This document shows positions 53,829 to 64,000 of a stretch of DNA of 64,000 nucleotides, one piece after another. Position numbers and translations under genes: made by a program. This stretch comes from Megalopta genalis. Its lineage: Eukaryota > Arthropoda > Insecta > Hymenoptera > Halictidae. How positions within the stretch are numbered: position 1 is the first letter of the stretch; each line of letters starts with the position of its first letter. The stretch is from the NCBI RefSeq assembly GCF_051020955.1, contig NW_027476477.1:151310-215309 (forward strand), written 5' to 3'. Below the pieces are notes generated by a model. That model ran no database searches. It was not told where the DNA came from and saw only the letters and a program-made list of their open reading frames with translations.

Positions 53829-55300
53829 AATGGTTTAGCTACAAATACTTGTGATATACATTATTTAGCTACAACTGCATGCGAAACAAACGAGTTAGCT
53901 TCAAAACCATGCGATACACTAGATTTAGCTTCAAATCAATGCGATGAAGAAGGTCCAGCTTCAAATACATACGACACATATTATTTAGCTTCAAATACTT
54001 CCGATATAAATGATATAGCTTCAAAAGCTGGAGGAACAAACGAGGTAGCTTCAATTACATGCGAAACAAATGATTTAGCTTCAAATCAATGCGAAGTAGA
54101 TGGCTTAGCTTCAAATCCATGCGAAACAAATGGTTTAGCTACAAATACTTGTGATATACATTATTTAGCTACAACTGCATGCGAAACAAACGAGTTAGCT
54201 TCAAATCCGTGCGAAAGTCATGATTAAGCTTCAAATCAATGCGATGTAGAAGGTTTAGCTTCAAATCCATGCGAATCAAATGATTTAGCTTCAAATACTT
54301 GTGATATACATGGTATAGCTTCAAATGCAGGCGGAAAAAACGAGTTAGATTCAAATCCATGCGAAAGACATGATATAGCTTCAAATCAGTGCGTTCTAGG
54401 AGGCTTAGCATCTAAACCCATGCGAAACAAACGAGTTAGCTTCAAACCAATGCGAAAAACATGATTTAGCTTCAAATACTTCCGATATAAATGATATAGC
54501 TTCAAAAGCTGGAGGAACAAACGAGGTAGCTTCAATTACATGCGAAACAAATGATTTATCTTCAAATCAATGGAAGTAGATGGCTTAGCTTCAAATCCAT
54601 TCGAAACAAATGGTTTAGCTACAAATACTTGTGATTTACATTATTTAGCTACAACTGCATGCGAAACAAACGAGTTAGCTTCAAATCCATGCGAAACACA
54701 TGATTTAGCTTCAAATCATTGCGATGTATAAGGTTTAGCTTCAAATCCATGCGATAGACATTATTTAGCTTCAAATCAATACGATGTAGTAGGTTCAGCT
54801 TCAAATTCATGCGATATAAGTGATATAGCTTCAAAAGTAGGATGAACAAACGAGGTAGCTTCAATTCCATGCGAATCAAATGATTTAGCCGCATATCAAT
54901 ACGAAGTAGAAGGTTTAGCTTCAAATCAATAAGAGGTAGAAGATTTAGCTTCAGATCAATAGAATGTAGAAGGTTTAGCTTCAAATCAATGCGATGTAGA
55001 AGGTTTAGTTTCAAATCAATGCGATGTAGAAGGTTTAGCTTCAAATCCATGCGAAACAAATGATTTAGCTTCAAACACTTGGTGTATAAGTGATATAGCT
55101 TCAAATGCAGACTAATCAAACGAGTTAGCTTCAAAATCCATTCGATACACATGATTCAGCTTCAAATACTTGCGATATAAGTGATGTAGATTCAACTGCA
55201 GGCGAAACGAACGAGTTAGCTTCAAATCCATGCGAGACACATGATTTAGCTTCAAATCAATGCGATGTAGAAGGTTTAGCTTCAAATCCATGCGAAACAA
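53829..55300. repeat. Array zone built from pieces of 44.7-45.5 and 51.0-51.9 kb
   Basis: 53829-54410 matches 44661-45242 (offset 9168). From about 54460 it matches 51038-51880 (offset 3422). The joins lie at monomer-homologous positions, so the 30-bp register is kept. No gene seen. Confidence 0.83.
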
Positions 55301-56430
55301 ATGATTTAGCTTCAAATACTTGCGATATAAGTGATATAGATTCAAGTGCAGGCGAAACAAACGAGATAGCTTCAAATCCAAGCGACACAAATGATTTAGC
55401 TTGAAACACTTGGGATATAAGTGATATAGATTAAAATGCAGACGAATCAAACGAGTTAGCTTCAAATCCATGCGAAACAAATAATGTAGCATCAAATCAA
55501 TGCGAAGTAGACAGACTAGCTTCAAATCCATGTGAAACAAATGATTTAGCTACAAATACTTGTGATATACATGATTTAGCTTGAACTGCGTGCGAAGCAA
55601 ACGAATAAGCTTCAAATCAATGCGATACACATGATTAAGCTTCAAATCAATTCGAAGTAGAAGGCTTAGCTTCAAATCCAAGCGACACTAATTATTTAGC
55701 TTCAAATACTTGCGATATAAGTGATATAGCTTCAAAAGCTGGCCAAACAAACGAGTTAGCTTCACATCCATGCGAAACAGATGGTTTAGCTTCAAATATT
55801 TGTGATACACATGATTTAGTTTCAACTGCATGCGAAACAATCGAGTGAGCTTCAAATCCTAGCGAAACAATGATTTAGCCTTAAATCAAAGCGAAGTAGA
55901 AGGCTTAGCTTCAAATGCAAGCGAATCACATGATTATCTTCAAATCAATGCGAAGTAGAAGGCTTAGCTTCAAATACATGAGAAACAAATGATTTAACTT
56001 CAAACACTTCGGATATAAGTGATATAGCATCAAATGCAGACGAATCAAACGAGTTAGCTTCAAAATCCATGTGATACACATGATTTAGCTTCAAATCCAT
56101 GCGATGTAGAAGGATTAGCATCAAATCCATGCGGAACAAATGATTTAGCTTCAAATACTTGCGATATAAGTGATATAGATTCAAGTGCAGGCGAAACAAA
56201 CGAGATAGTTTCAAATCCAAGCGACACAAATGATTTAACTTGAAACACTTGGGATATAAGTGATATAGATTAAAATGCAGACGAATCAAACGAGTTAGCT
56301 TCAAATCCATGCGAAACAAATAATGTAGCATCAAATCAATGCGAAGTAGACAGACTAGCTTCAAATCCATGTGAAACAAATGATTTAGCTACAAATACTT
56401 GTGATATACATTATTTAGCTACAACTGCAT
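55301..56430. repeat. Mosaic block with two switch points
   Basis: About 55301-55560 matches 53023-53282. It then switches near 55575 to match 52454 onward (offset 3121) to about 56430. The segment 53.02-53.28 kb is therefore represented twice here, at 55.3 and 56.15 kb, as expected from unequal exchange. Confidence 0.82.
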
Positions 56431-58213
56431 GCGAAACAAACGAGTTAGCTTCAAATCCATGCGAAACACATGATTTAGCTTCAAATCAATGCGATGTAGA
56501 AAGTTTAGCTTCAAATCCATGCGATACACTAGATTTAACTTCAAATCAATGCGATGTAGAAGTTTCTGCTTCAAATACATACGACACATATGATTTAGCT
56601 TCAAATACTTCCGATATAAATGATATAGCTTCTAAAGATGGAGGAACAAACGAGGTAACTTCAATTCCATGCGAAACAAATGATTTAGCTTCAAATCAAT
56701 GCGAAGTAGATGGCTTAGCTTCAAATCCATGCGAAACAAATGATTTAGCTGCAAACACTTGGGGTATAAGTGATATAGCTTCAAATGCAGACTAATCAAA
56801 CGAGTTAGCTTCAAAATCCACGCGATACACATGATTCAGCTTCAAATACTTGCGATGTAAGTGATGTAGATTCTACTGCAGTCGAAACGAACGAGTTAGC
56901 TTCAAATCCATGCGAAACACATGATTTAGCTTCAAATCAATGCGATGTAGAAGGTTTAGCTTCAAATCCGCTCGAAAGAAATGATTTAGCTTCAAATACC
57001 TGCGATATAAGTGATATAACTTCAAATGCAGGCGAACCAAACGAGTTAGCTTCTAATCCATGTAGAACACATGATTTAGCTACCAATCAATGCGAAGTAG
57101 AAGGCTTAGCTTCAATTCCATGCGAAACGAAAGATTTAGCTTCAAATACTTGCATATATATGTGATATAGCTGCAAACGGAGGCGAAACAAATGAGTTAG
57201 TTACAGATCCATGCGATACACATGATTTGGGTTCAAATCAAACCGAAGTAGAAGGAGTAGCTTCACATCCATGCGAAACAGATGGTTCAGCTTCAAATAT
57301 TTGTGATATACATGATTTAGTTTCAACTGCATGCGAAACAATCGAGTGAGCTTCAAATCCAAGCGATACACTAGATTTAGCTTCAAATCAATGCGATGTA
57401 GAAGGTTCAGCTTCAAATCCATGCGATACATATGATTTAGCTTCAAATACTTCCGATATAAATGATATAGCTTCAAAAGCTGGAGGAACAAACGAGGTAG
57501 CTTCAATTCCATGCGAAACAAATGATTTATCTTCAAATCAATGCGAAGTAGATGGCTTACCTTCAAATCCATGCGAAACAAATGGTTTAGCTACAAATAC
57601 TTGTGATATACATTATTTAGCTACAACTGCATGCGAAACAAACGAGTTAGCTTCAAATCCATGCGAAACACACGATTTAGCTTCAAATCAATGCGATGTA
57701 TAATGTTTAGCTTCAAATCAATGAGACACACATGATTTAGCTTCAAATCAATACGATGTGGTAGGTTCAGCTTCAAATCCATGCGATACATATGATTTAG
57801 CTTCAAATACTTCCGATATAAATGATATAGCTTCAAAAGCAGGAGGAACAAACGAGGTAGCTTCAAAACCATGCGAAACACATGATTAAGCTTCAAATCA
57901 ATGCGATGTAGAAGGTTTAGCTTCAAATCCATGCGATACACTAGATTTAGCTTCAAATCAATGCGATGTAGAAGGTTCAGCTTCAAATACATACGACACA
58001 TATGATTTAGCTTCAAATACTTGCGATATAAATGAAATAGCTTCAAAAGCTGGAGGAACAAACGAGGTAGCTTCAATTCTATGCGAAACAAATGATTTAG
58101 CTTCAAATCAATGCGATGTAGAAGGTTTAGCTTCAAATCCATACGATACACTAGATTTAGCTTCAAATCAATGCGATGTAGAAGGTTCAGCTTCAAATAG
58201 ATACGACCCATAT
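56431..58213. repeat. Array zone, recent-looking units
   Basis: Starts with monomers like those at 20.1-20.3 kb (GAAGTTTCTGC), then the 50.2-51.0 kb type, then the 43.6-44.1 kb type. No gene seen. Confidence 0.8.
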
Positions 58214-61001
58214 GATTTAGCTTCAAATACTTCCGATATAAATGATATAGCTTCAAAAGCTGGAGGAACAAACGAGGTAGCTTCAATTACATGCGAAACA
58301 AATGATTTATCTTCTAATCAATGGAAGTAGATGGCTTAGCTTCAAATCCATTCGAAACAAATGGTTTAGCTACAAATACTTGTGATTTACATTATTTAGC
58401 TACAACTGCATGCGAAACAAACGAGTTAGCTTCAAATCCATGCGAAACACATGATTTAGCTTCAAATCATTGCGATGTATAAGGTTTAGCTTCAAATCCA
58501 TGCGATAGACATGATTTAGCTTCAAATCAATACGATGTAGTAGGTTCAGCTTCAAATTCATGCGATATAAGTGATATAGCTTCAAAAGTAGGATGAACAA
58601 ACGAGGTAGCTTCAATTCCATGCGAATCAAATGATTTAGCCGCATATCAATACGAAGTAGAAGGTTTAGCTTCAAATCAATAAGAGGTAGAAGGTTTAGC
58701 TTCAGATCAATAGAATGTAGAAGGTTTAGCTTCAAATCAATGCGATGTAGAAGGTTTAGTTTCAAATCAATGCGATGTAGAAGGTTTAGCATCAAATCCA
58801 TGCGAAACAAATGATTTAGCTTCAAACACTTGGTGTATAAGTGATATAGCTTCAAATGCAGACTAATCAAACGAGTTAGCTTCAAAATCCATTCGATACA
58901 CATGATTCAGCTTCAAATACTTGCGATATAAGTGATGTAGATTCAACTGCAGGCGAAACGAACGAGTTAGCTTCAAATCCATGCGAGACACATGATTTAG
59001 CTTCAAATCAATGCGATGTAGAAGGTTTAGCTTCAAATCCATGCGAAACAAATGATTTAGCTTCAAACAATTGGGGTATAAGTGATATAGCTTCAAATGC
59101 AGACCTATCAAACGAGTTAGCTTCAAAATCCACGCGATACACATGATTCAGCTTCAAATACTTGCGATATAAGTGATGTAGATTCAACTGCAGGCGAAAC
59201 GAACGAGTTAGCTTCAAATCCATGCGAAACACATTATTTACCGTCAAGTACTTGCGGTAAAAATGAAATAGCGTCAAATGCAGGCGAAACAAGTGAGTTC
59301 GTTTCGAAACCATTCGAAATACATGATTTTGCTTTAAATCAATGCGATGTGGAAGGCTTAGCATCAAATCCAGGCGGAACAAATGGTTTAGCATCAAATA
59401 CTTGCGGAATAAGTGATAAAGCTTCAAATGCAGGCGAAACAAATGAGTTAGTTTCAAATCCATGAGAGACACATGATTTAGCTTCAAATCAAATCGAAGT
59501 AGAAGGCTTAGCTTCAAATCCAAGCGAATCACATGATTTATCTTCAAATTCATGCGAAACACATGGTTTAGTTTCAATTCCATGCGAATCAAATGGTTTA
59601 GCTACAAATACTTGTGATATACATGATTTAGCTTGAACTGCGTGCGAAGCAAACGAATAAGCTTCAAATCAATGCGATACACATGATTAAGCTTCAAATC
59701 AATTCGAAGTAGAAGGCTTAGCTTCAAATCCAAGCGACACTAATTATTTAGCTTCAAATACTTGCGATATAAGTGATATAGCTTCAAAAGCTGGCCAAAC
59801 AAACGAGTTAGCTTCACATCCATGCGAAACAGATGGTTTAGCTTCAAATATTTGTGATATACATGATTTAGTTTCAACTGCATGCGAAACAATCGAGTGA
59901 GCTTCAAATCCTAGCGAAACAATGATTTAGCCTTAAATCAAAGCGAAGTAGAAGGCTTAGCTTCAAATGCAAGCGAATCACATGATTATCTTCAAATCAA
60001 TGCGAAGTAGAAGGCTTAGCTTCAAATACATGAGAAACAAATGATTTAACTTCAAAGACTTCGGATATAAGTGATATAGCATCAAATGCAGACGAATCAA
60101 ACGAGTTAGCTTCAAAATCCATGTGATACACATGATTTAGCTTCAAATCAATGCGATGTAGAAGGATTAGCATCAAATCCATGCGGAACAAATGATTTAG
60201 CTTCAAATACTTGCGATATAAGTGATATAGATTCAAGTGCAGGCGAAACAAACGAGATAGCTTCAAATCCAAGCGACACAAATGATTTAGCTTGAAACAC
60301 TTGGGATATAAGTGATGTAGATTAAAATGCAGACGAATCAAACGAGTTAGCTTCAAATCCATGCGAAACAAATAATGTAGCATCAAATCAATGCGAAGTA
60401 GACAGACTAGCTTCAAATCCATGTGAAACAAATGATTTAGCTACAAATACTTGTGATATACATTATTTAGCTACAACTGCATGAGAAACAAACGAGTTAG
60501 CTTCAATTCCATGCGAAACACATGATTTAGCTTAAAATCATTGCGATGTATAAAGTTTAGTTTCAAATCCATGCGATAGACATGATATAGATTCAAATCA
60601 ATACGATGTAGTAGGTTCAGCTTCAAATCCATGCGATATAAGTGATGTAGCTTCAAAAGCAGGGGGAACAAACGAGGTAGCTTCAATTCCATGCGAAACA
60701 AATGATTTAGCTGCAAATCAATTCGAAGTAGAAGGTTTAGCTTCAAATCCATGCGAATCAAATGATTTAGCTTCAAATACTTGTGATATACATGATATAG
60801 CTTCAAATGCAGGCGGAAAAAAACGAGTTAGCTTCAAATCCATGCGAAACACATGATTTAGGTTCAGATACTTGCGATATAAGTGATATAGCTTTATATG
60901 CAGGCGAAGCAAACGAGTTATTGTCGAATCCATGCGAAACACATGATTTAACTTCAAATCAATTCGAAGTAGGAGGATTAGCTTCAAATCCATGCGAAAC
61001 A
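58214..61001. repeat. Large recurring block, copy 3 of 3
   Basis: Third copy, offset 7173 from copy 2. Unlike copy 2, similarity to the copy 1 region continues past the block end to about 62271 (offset 12919), so this duplication unit was at least 4 kb. Confidence 0.9.
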
Positions 61002-61740
61002 AATGATTTAAATCCAAATCCAAGCGAAAAACATGATTTAGCTTCAAATCAATGCGAAGTTTAAGGCTTAGCTTCAAAACCATGCGACACAAATTATTTA
61101 GCTTTAAATACTTGCGTCATAAGTCATATAGATTCGAATGCCGGCGAAACAAAAGTTTTAGCTTCAAATCCATGCGAAACATATGATTTAGCTTCAAATA
61201 CTTGCGATATAAGTGATATAGCTTCAAATGCAGACGAATCAAACGAGTTTGCTTCAAATCCATGCGAAACACATGATTTAGATTCAAATCAATGCGAAGT
61301 AGAAGGCTTGGCTTTAAATCCATGCGAAACAAATGGATTCGCTTCAAATACTTGCGATATAAATGAAATAGCTTCAAATGCCGGCGACACAAACGAGTTA
61401 GCGTCAAATCCATGCAAAGAACATGAGTAAGCTAAAAATGCATGCGAAAAACATGATTTAGGTTCAAATACATGGGAAACACGTGGTTTAACTTCAAATA
61501 CATGCGAGACAAATTGTTTAGCTTCAGATGTTTATGCTTAAGCTTCAACTGCATGCGAAACAAACGAGTTAGCTTCAAATCCAAGCTAAACACATGACTA
61601 AGCTTCAAATGCATGCGAAACAAATGATTTAGATTCAAATACTTGCGGTATAAGTGATATCGATTCAAACGCAGACGAAACAAACGAGTTAGTTTCAAAT
61701 CCAAACGAAACGCATGATTTAGATACAAATCAATGCGATG

Positions 61741-61742
61741 TA
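61741..61742. other. Paralogous empty mariner target site
   Basis: Third uninterrupted copy, in the 61.4-62.3 kb relative of the same block. Confidence 0.92.
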
Positions 61743-62271
61743 GAAGGTTTAGTTTCAAATCCATGCGAAACAAATCAATTAGCTTCAAATACTTGCGACA
61801 TAAGTGATATAGATACAAATGCAGAAGAAGCAAACGAGTTAGCTTCAAAGCCATGCGATATACACGATGTAGCTGCAAAACAATGCGACGTAGAATGTTT
61901 AGTTTCTAATCCATGCAAAACAAACGATTTAGTATTAGATACTTGCGATATAAATGATATAGCTTCAAATGCAGGCGGAACAAACGAGTTAGCTCCAAAT
62001 CCATGCGAAACACATGATTTAGATTCAAATTCATGCGAAACACATGGTTTTGATTCATATTATTGCGAAACAAATGGGTTATATTCAGATACTTGTGATA
62101 AACATGATTTTGCTTCAACTGCGTGCGAGGCAAACGAATAAAGCTTCAAATCAATGCGATACACATGATTAAGCTTCAAATCAATTCGAAGTAGAAGGCT
62201 TAGCTTCAAATCCAAGCGATACTAATTGTTTAGCTTCAAATACTTTCGATATAAGTGATATAGCTTCAAAT

Positions 62272-64000
62272 GCTGGCGAAACAAACGAGTTAGCTTCAAA
62301 TCCATGCGAAACACATGATTTAGCTTCAAATCCATGCGAAATACATGATTTAGCTTCAAATCAATGCGATGTAGAAGGTTCAGCTTCAAATCCATGCGAT
62401 ACATATGATTTAGCTTCAAATACTTCCGATATAAATGATATAGCTTCAAAAGCTGGAGGAACAAACGAGGTAGCTTCAATTCCATGCGAAACAAATGATT
62501 TATCTTCAAATCAATGCGAAGTAGATGGCTTACCTTCAAATCCATGCGAAACAAATGGTTTAGCTACAAATACTTGTGATATACATTATTTAGCTACAAC
62601 TGCATGCGAAACAAACGAGTTAGCTTCAAATCCATGCGAAACACACGATTTAGATTCAAATCAATGCGATGTATAATGTTTAGCTTCAAATCAATGCGAT
62701 ACACATGATTTAGCTTCAAATCAATACGATGTGGTAGGTTCAGCTTCAAATCCATGCGATATAAGTGATATAGCTTCAAAAGCAGGAGGAACAAACGAGG
62801 TAGCTTCAAAACCATGCGAAACACATGATTAAGCTTCAAATCAATGCGATGTAGAAGGTTTAGCTTCAAATCCATGCGATACACTAGATTTAGCTTCAAA
62901 TCAATGCGATGTAGAAGGTTCAGCTTCAAATACATACGACACATATGATTTAGCTTCAAATACTTGCGATATAAATGATATAGCTTCAAAAGCTGGAGGA
63001 ACAAACGAGGTAGCTTCAATTCTATGCGAAACAAATGATTTAGCTTCAAATCAATGCGATGTAGAAGGTTTAGCTTCAAATCCATACGATACACTAGATT
63101 TAGCTTCAAATCAATGCGATGTAGAAGGTTCAGCTTCAAATAGATACGACCCATATGATTTAGCTTCAAATACTTCCGAAAGAAACGAGTTAGCTTCAAA
63201 TCCATGCGAAACAAATGATTTAGCTTCAAATGAATGCGAAGTAGATGGCTTAGCTTCAAATCCATGCGAAACAAATGGTTTAGCTACAAATACTTGCGAT
63301 ATACATTATTTAGCTACAACTGCATGCGAAACAAACGAGTTAGCTTCAAAACCATGCGATACACTAGATTTAGCTTCAAATCAATGCGATGAAGAAGGTC
63401 CAGCTTCAAATACATACGACACATATTATTTAGCTTCAAATACTTCCGATATAAATGATATAGCTTCAAAAGCTGGAGGAACAAACGAGGTAGCTTCAAT
63501 TACATGCGAAACAAATGATTTAGCTTCAAATCAATGCGAAGTAGATGGCTTAGCTTCAAATCCATGCGAAACAAATGGTTTAGCTACAAATACTTGTGAT
63601 ATACATTATTTAGCTACAACTGCATGCGAAACAAACGAGTTAGCTTCAAATCCGTGCGAAAGTCATGATTAAGCTTCAAATCAATGCGATGTAGAAGGTT
63701 TAGCTTCAAATCCATGCGAATCAAATGATTTAGCTTCAAATACTTGTGATATACATGGCTATAGCTTCAAATGCAGGCGGAAAAAACGAGTTAGATTCAA
63801 ATCCATGCGAAAGACATGATATAGCTTCAAATCAGTGCGTTCTAGGAGGCTTAGCATCTAAACCCATGCGAACAAACGAGTTAGCTTCAAACCAATGCGA
63901 AAAACATGATTTAGCTTCAAATACTTCCGATATAAATGATATAGCTTCAAAAGCTGGAGGAACAAACGAGGTAGCTTCAATTACATGCGAAACAAATGAT
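62272..64000. repeat. Array zone at the right edge
   Basis: 62594-63274 matches 34778-35458 (offset 27816) and 43591-44271. 63260 onward matches 53815 onward (offset 9445), with a one-base gain near 63758 (ATGGCTATAGC) and a one-base loss near 63871 (CGAACAAACG). The array is still running at base 64000. Confidence 0.85.

Larger units (their letters stand above)
40219..64000. repeat. Satellite array, right part (same monomer family and orientation)
   Basis: The same 30-bp monomers resume directly after the transposon, in the same orientation and register: TA then GAAGGTTTAGTTTCAAAT completes the B monomer cut at 38931. The array runs to the last base of the window. Compared with the left part, more of this region consists of multi-kb blocks that recur almost unchanged (45.3-48.1, 51.0-53.8 and 58.2-61.0 kb), which suggests more recent amplification. 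No gene is recognisable. ORFs are short-period 10-residue repeats broken by stops. Confidence 0.97.

Noticed and set aside
53634..54227. Plus-strand cysteine-containing 10-residue repeat protein (LASNPCETHD type)
   Set aside because: The regular cysteines come from TGC in each monomer core. Stops recur within a few hundred bases everywhere, and equivalent frames in sister blocks end elsewhere.
1..64000. CRISPR array (about 30-bp repeats with intervening sequence)
   Set aside because: There are no unique spacers: all 30-bp units are variants of one family, directly abutting, with no cas genes and a eukaryotic transposon inside.
1..64000. Telomeric repeat or CENP-B box
   Set aside because: No short telomere-type repeat is present, and the TTCG-containing minus-strand core does not match the CENP-B box pattern. 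A centromeric role cannot be judged from sequence alone.
1..64000. Inverted (palindromic) satellite blocks
   Set aside because: All monomers I read are in one orientation. The only inverted repeats I found are the mariner ends.

Overview
This window is almost entirely tandem-repeat DNA from an animal genome, most likely an invertebrate. It is one continuous satellite array, cut at a single place by a full-length mariner transposon. Neither end of the array lies in the window, so the array is longer than 64 kb. There are no host protein genes, rRNA or tRNA genes, CRISPR arrays or prokaryotic operons that I can support. The organism call is inference. It rests on a eukaryotic cecropia-like mariner, on large AT-rich (about 37% GC) satellite DNA, and on CpG sites kept in nearly every monomer, which argues against heavy germline CpG methylation.

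The basic unit is 30 bp. It has a nearly constant 12-nt half, TTAGCTTCAAAT, and an 18-nt half that comes in five main types. A is CCATGCGAAACACATGAT, B is CAATGCGATGTAGAAGGT, C is CCATGCGAAACAAATGGT and relatives, D is ACTTGCGATATAAGTGAT and relatives, and E is ACAGGCGAAACGAACGAG and relatives. They follow one another in the order A-B-C-D-E, giving a 150-bp higher-order repeat. Extra B-C pairs often make 210-bp versions (A-B-C-B-C-D-E). About 2,090 monomers fit in the window. On top of this are larger duplications: tandem ones of 150, 180, 481, 660, 780, 892 and 2106 bp, and dispersed ones of about 1 to 4 kb.

Layout: 1-38931 is the left part of the array. 38932-40218 is the mariner (1287 bp, 31-bp perfect inverted ends, TA target duplication, intact 339-residue DD34D transposase on the minus strand). 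40219-64000 is the right part. The left third has mostly diverged 150/210-bp units with short local duplications. From about 17 kb onward multi-kb blocks recur nearly unchanged. Three copies of the mariner's host block elsewhere in the array keep the uninterrupted target site, so the insertion can be ordered relative to the duplications.

Because 30 is divisible by 3, three of the six frames of the monomer are open. Many long ORFs of 10-residue repeats therefore appear (for example LASNPCETHD on plus, HVFRMDLKLN on minus). They are broken by stops and frameshifts throughout, and I treat them as by-products of the repeat. The only gene I would annotate is the transposase.
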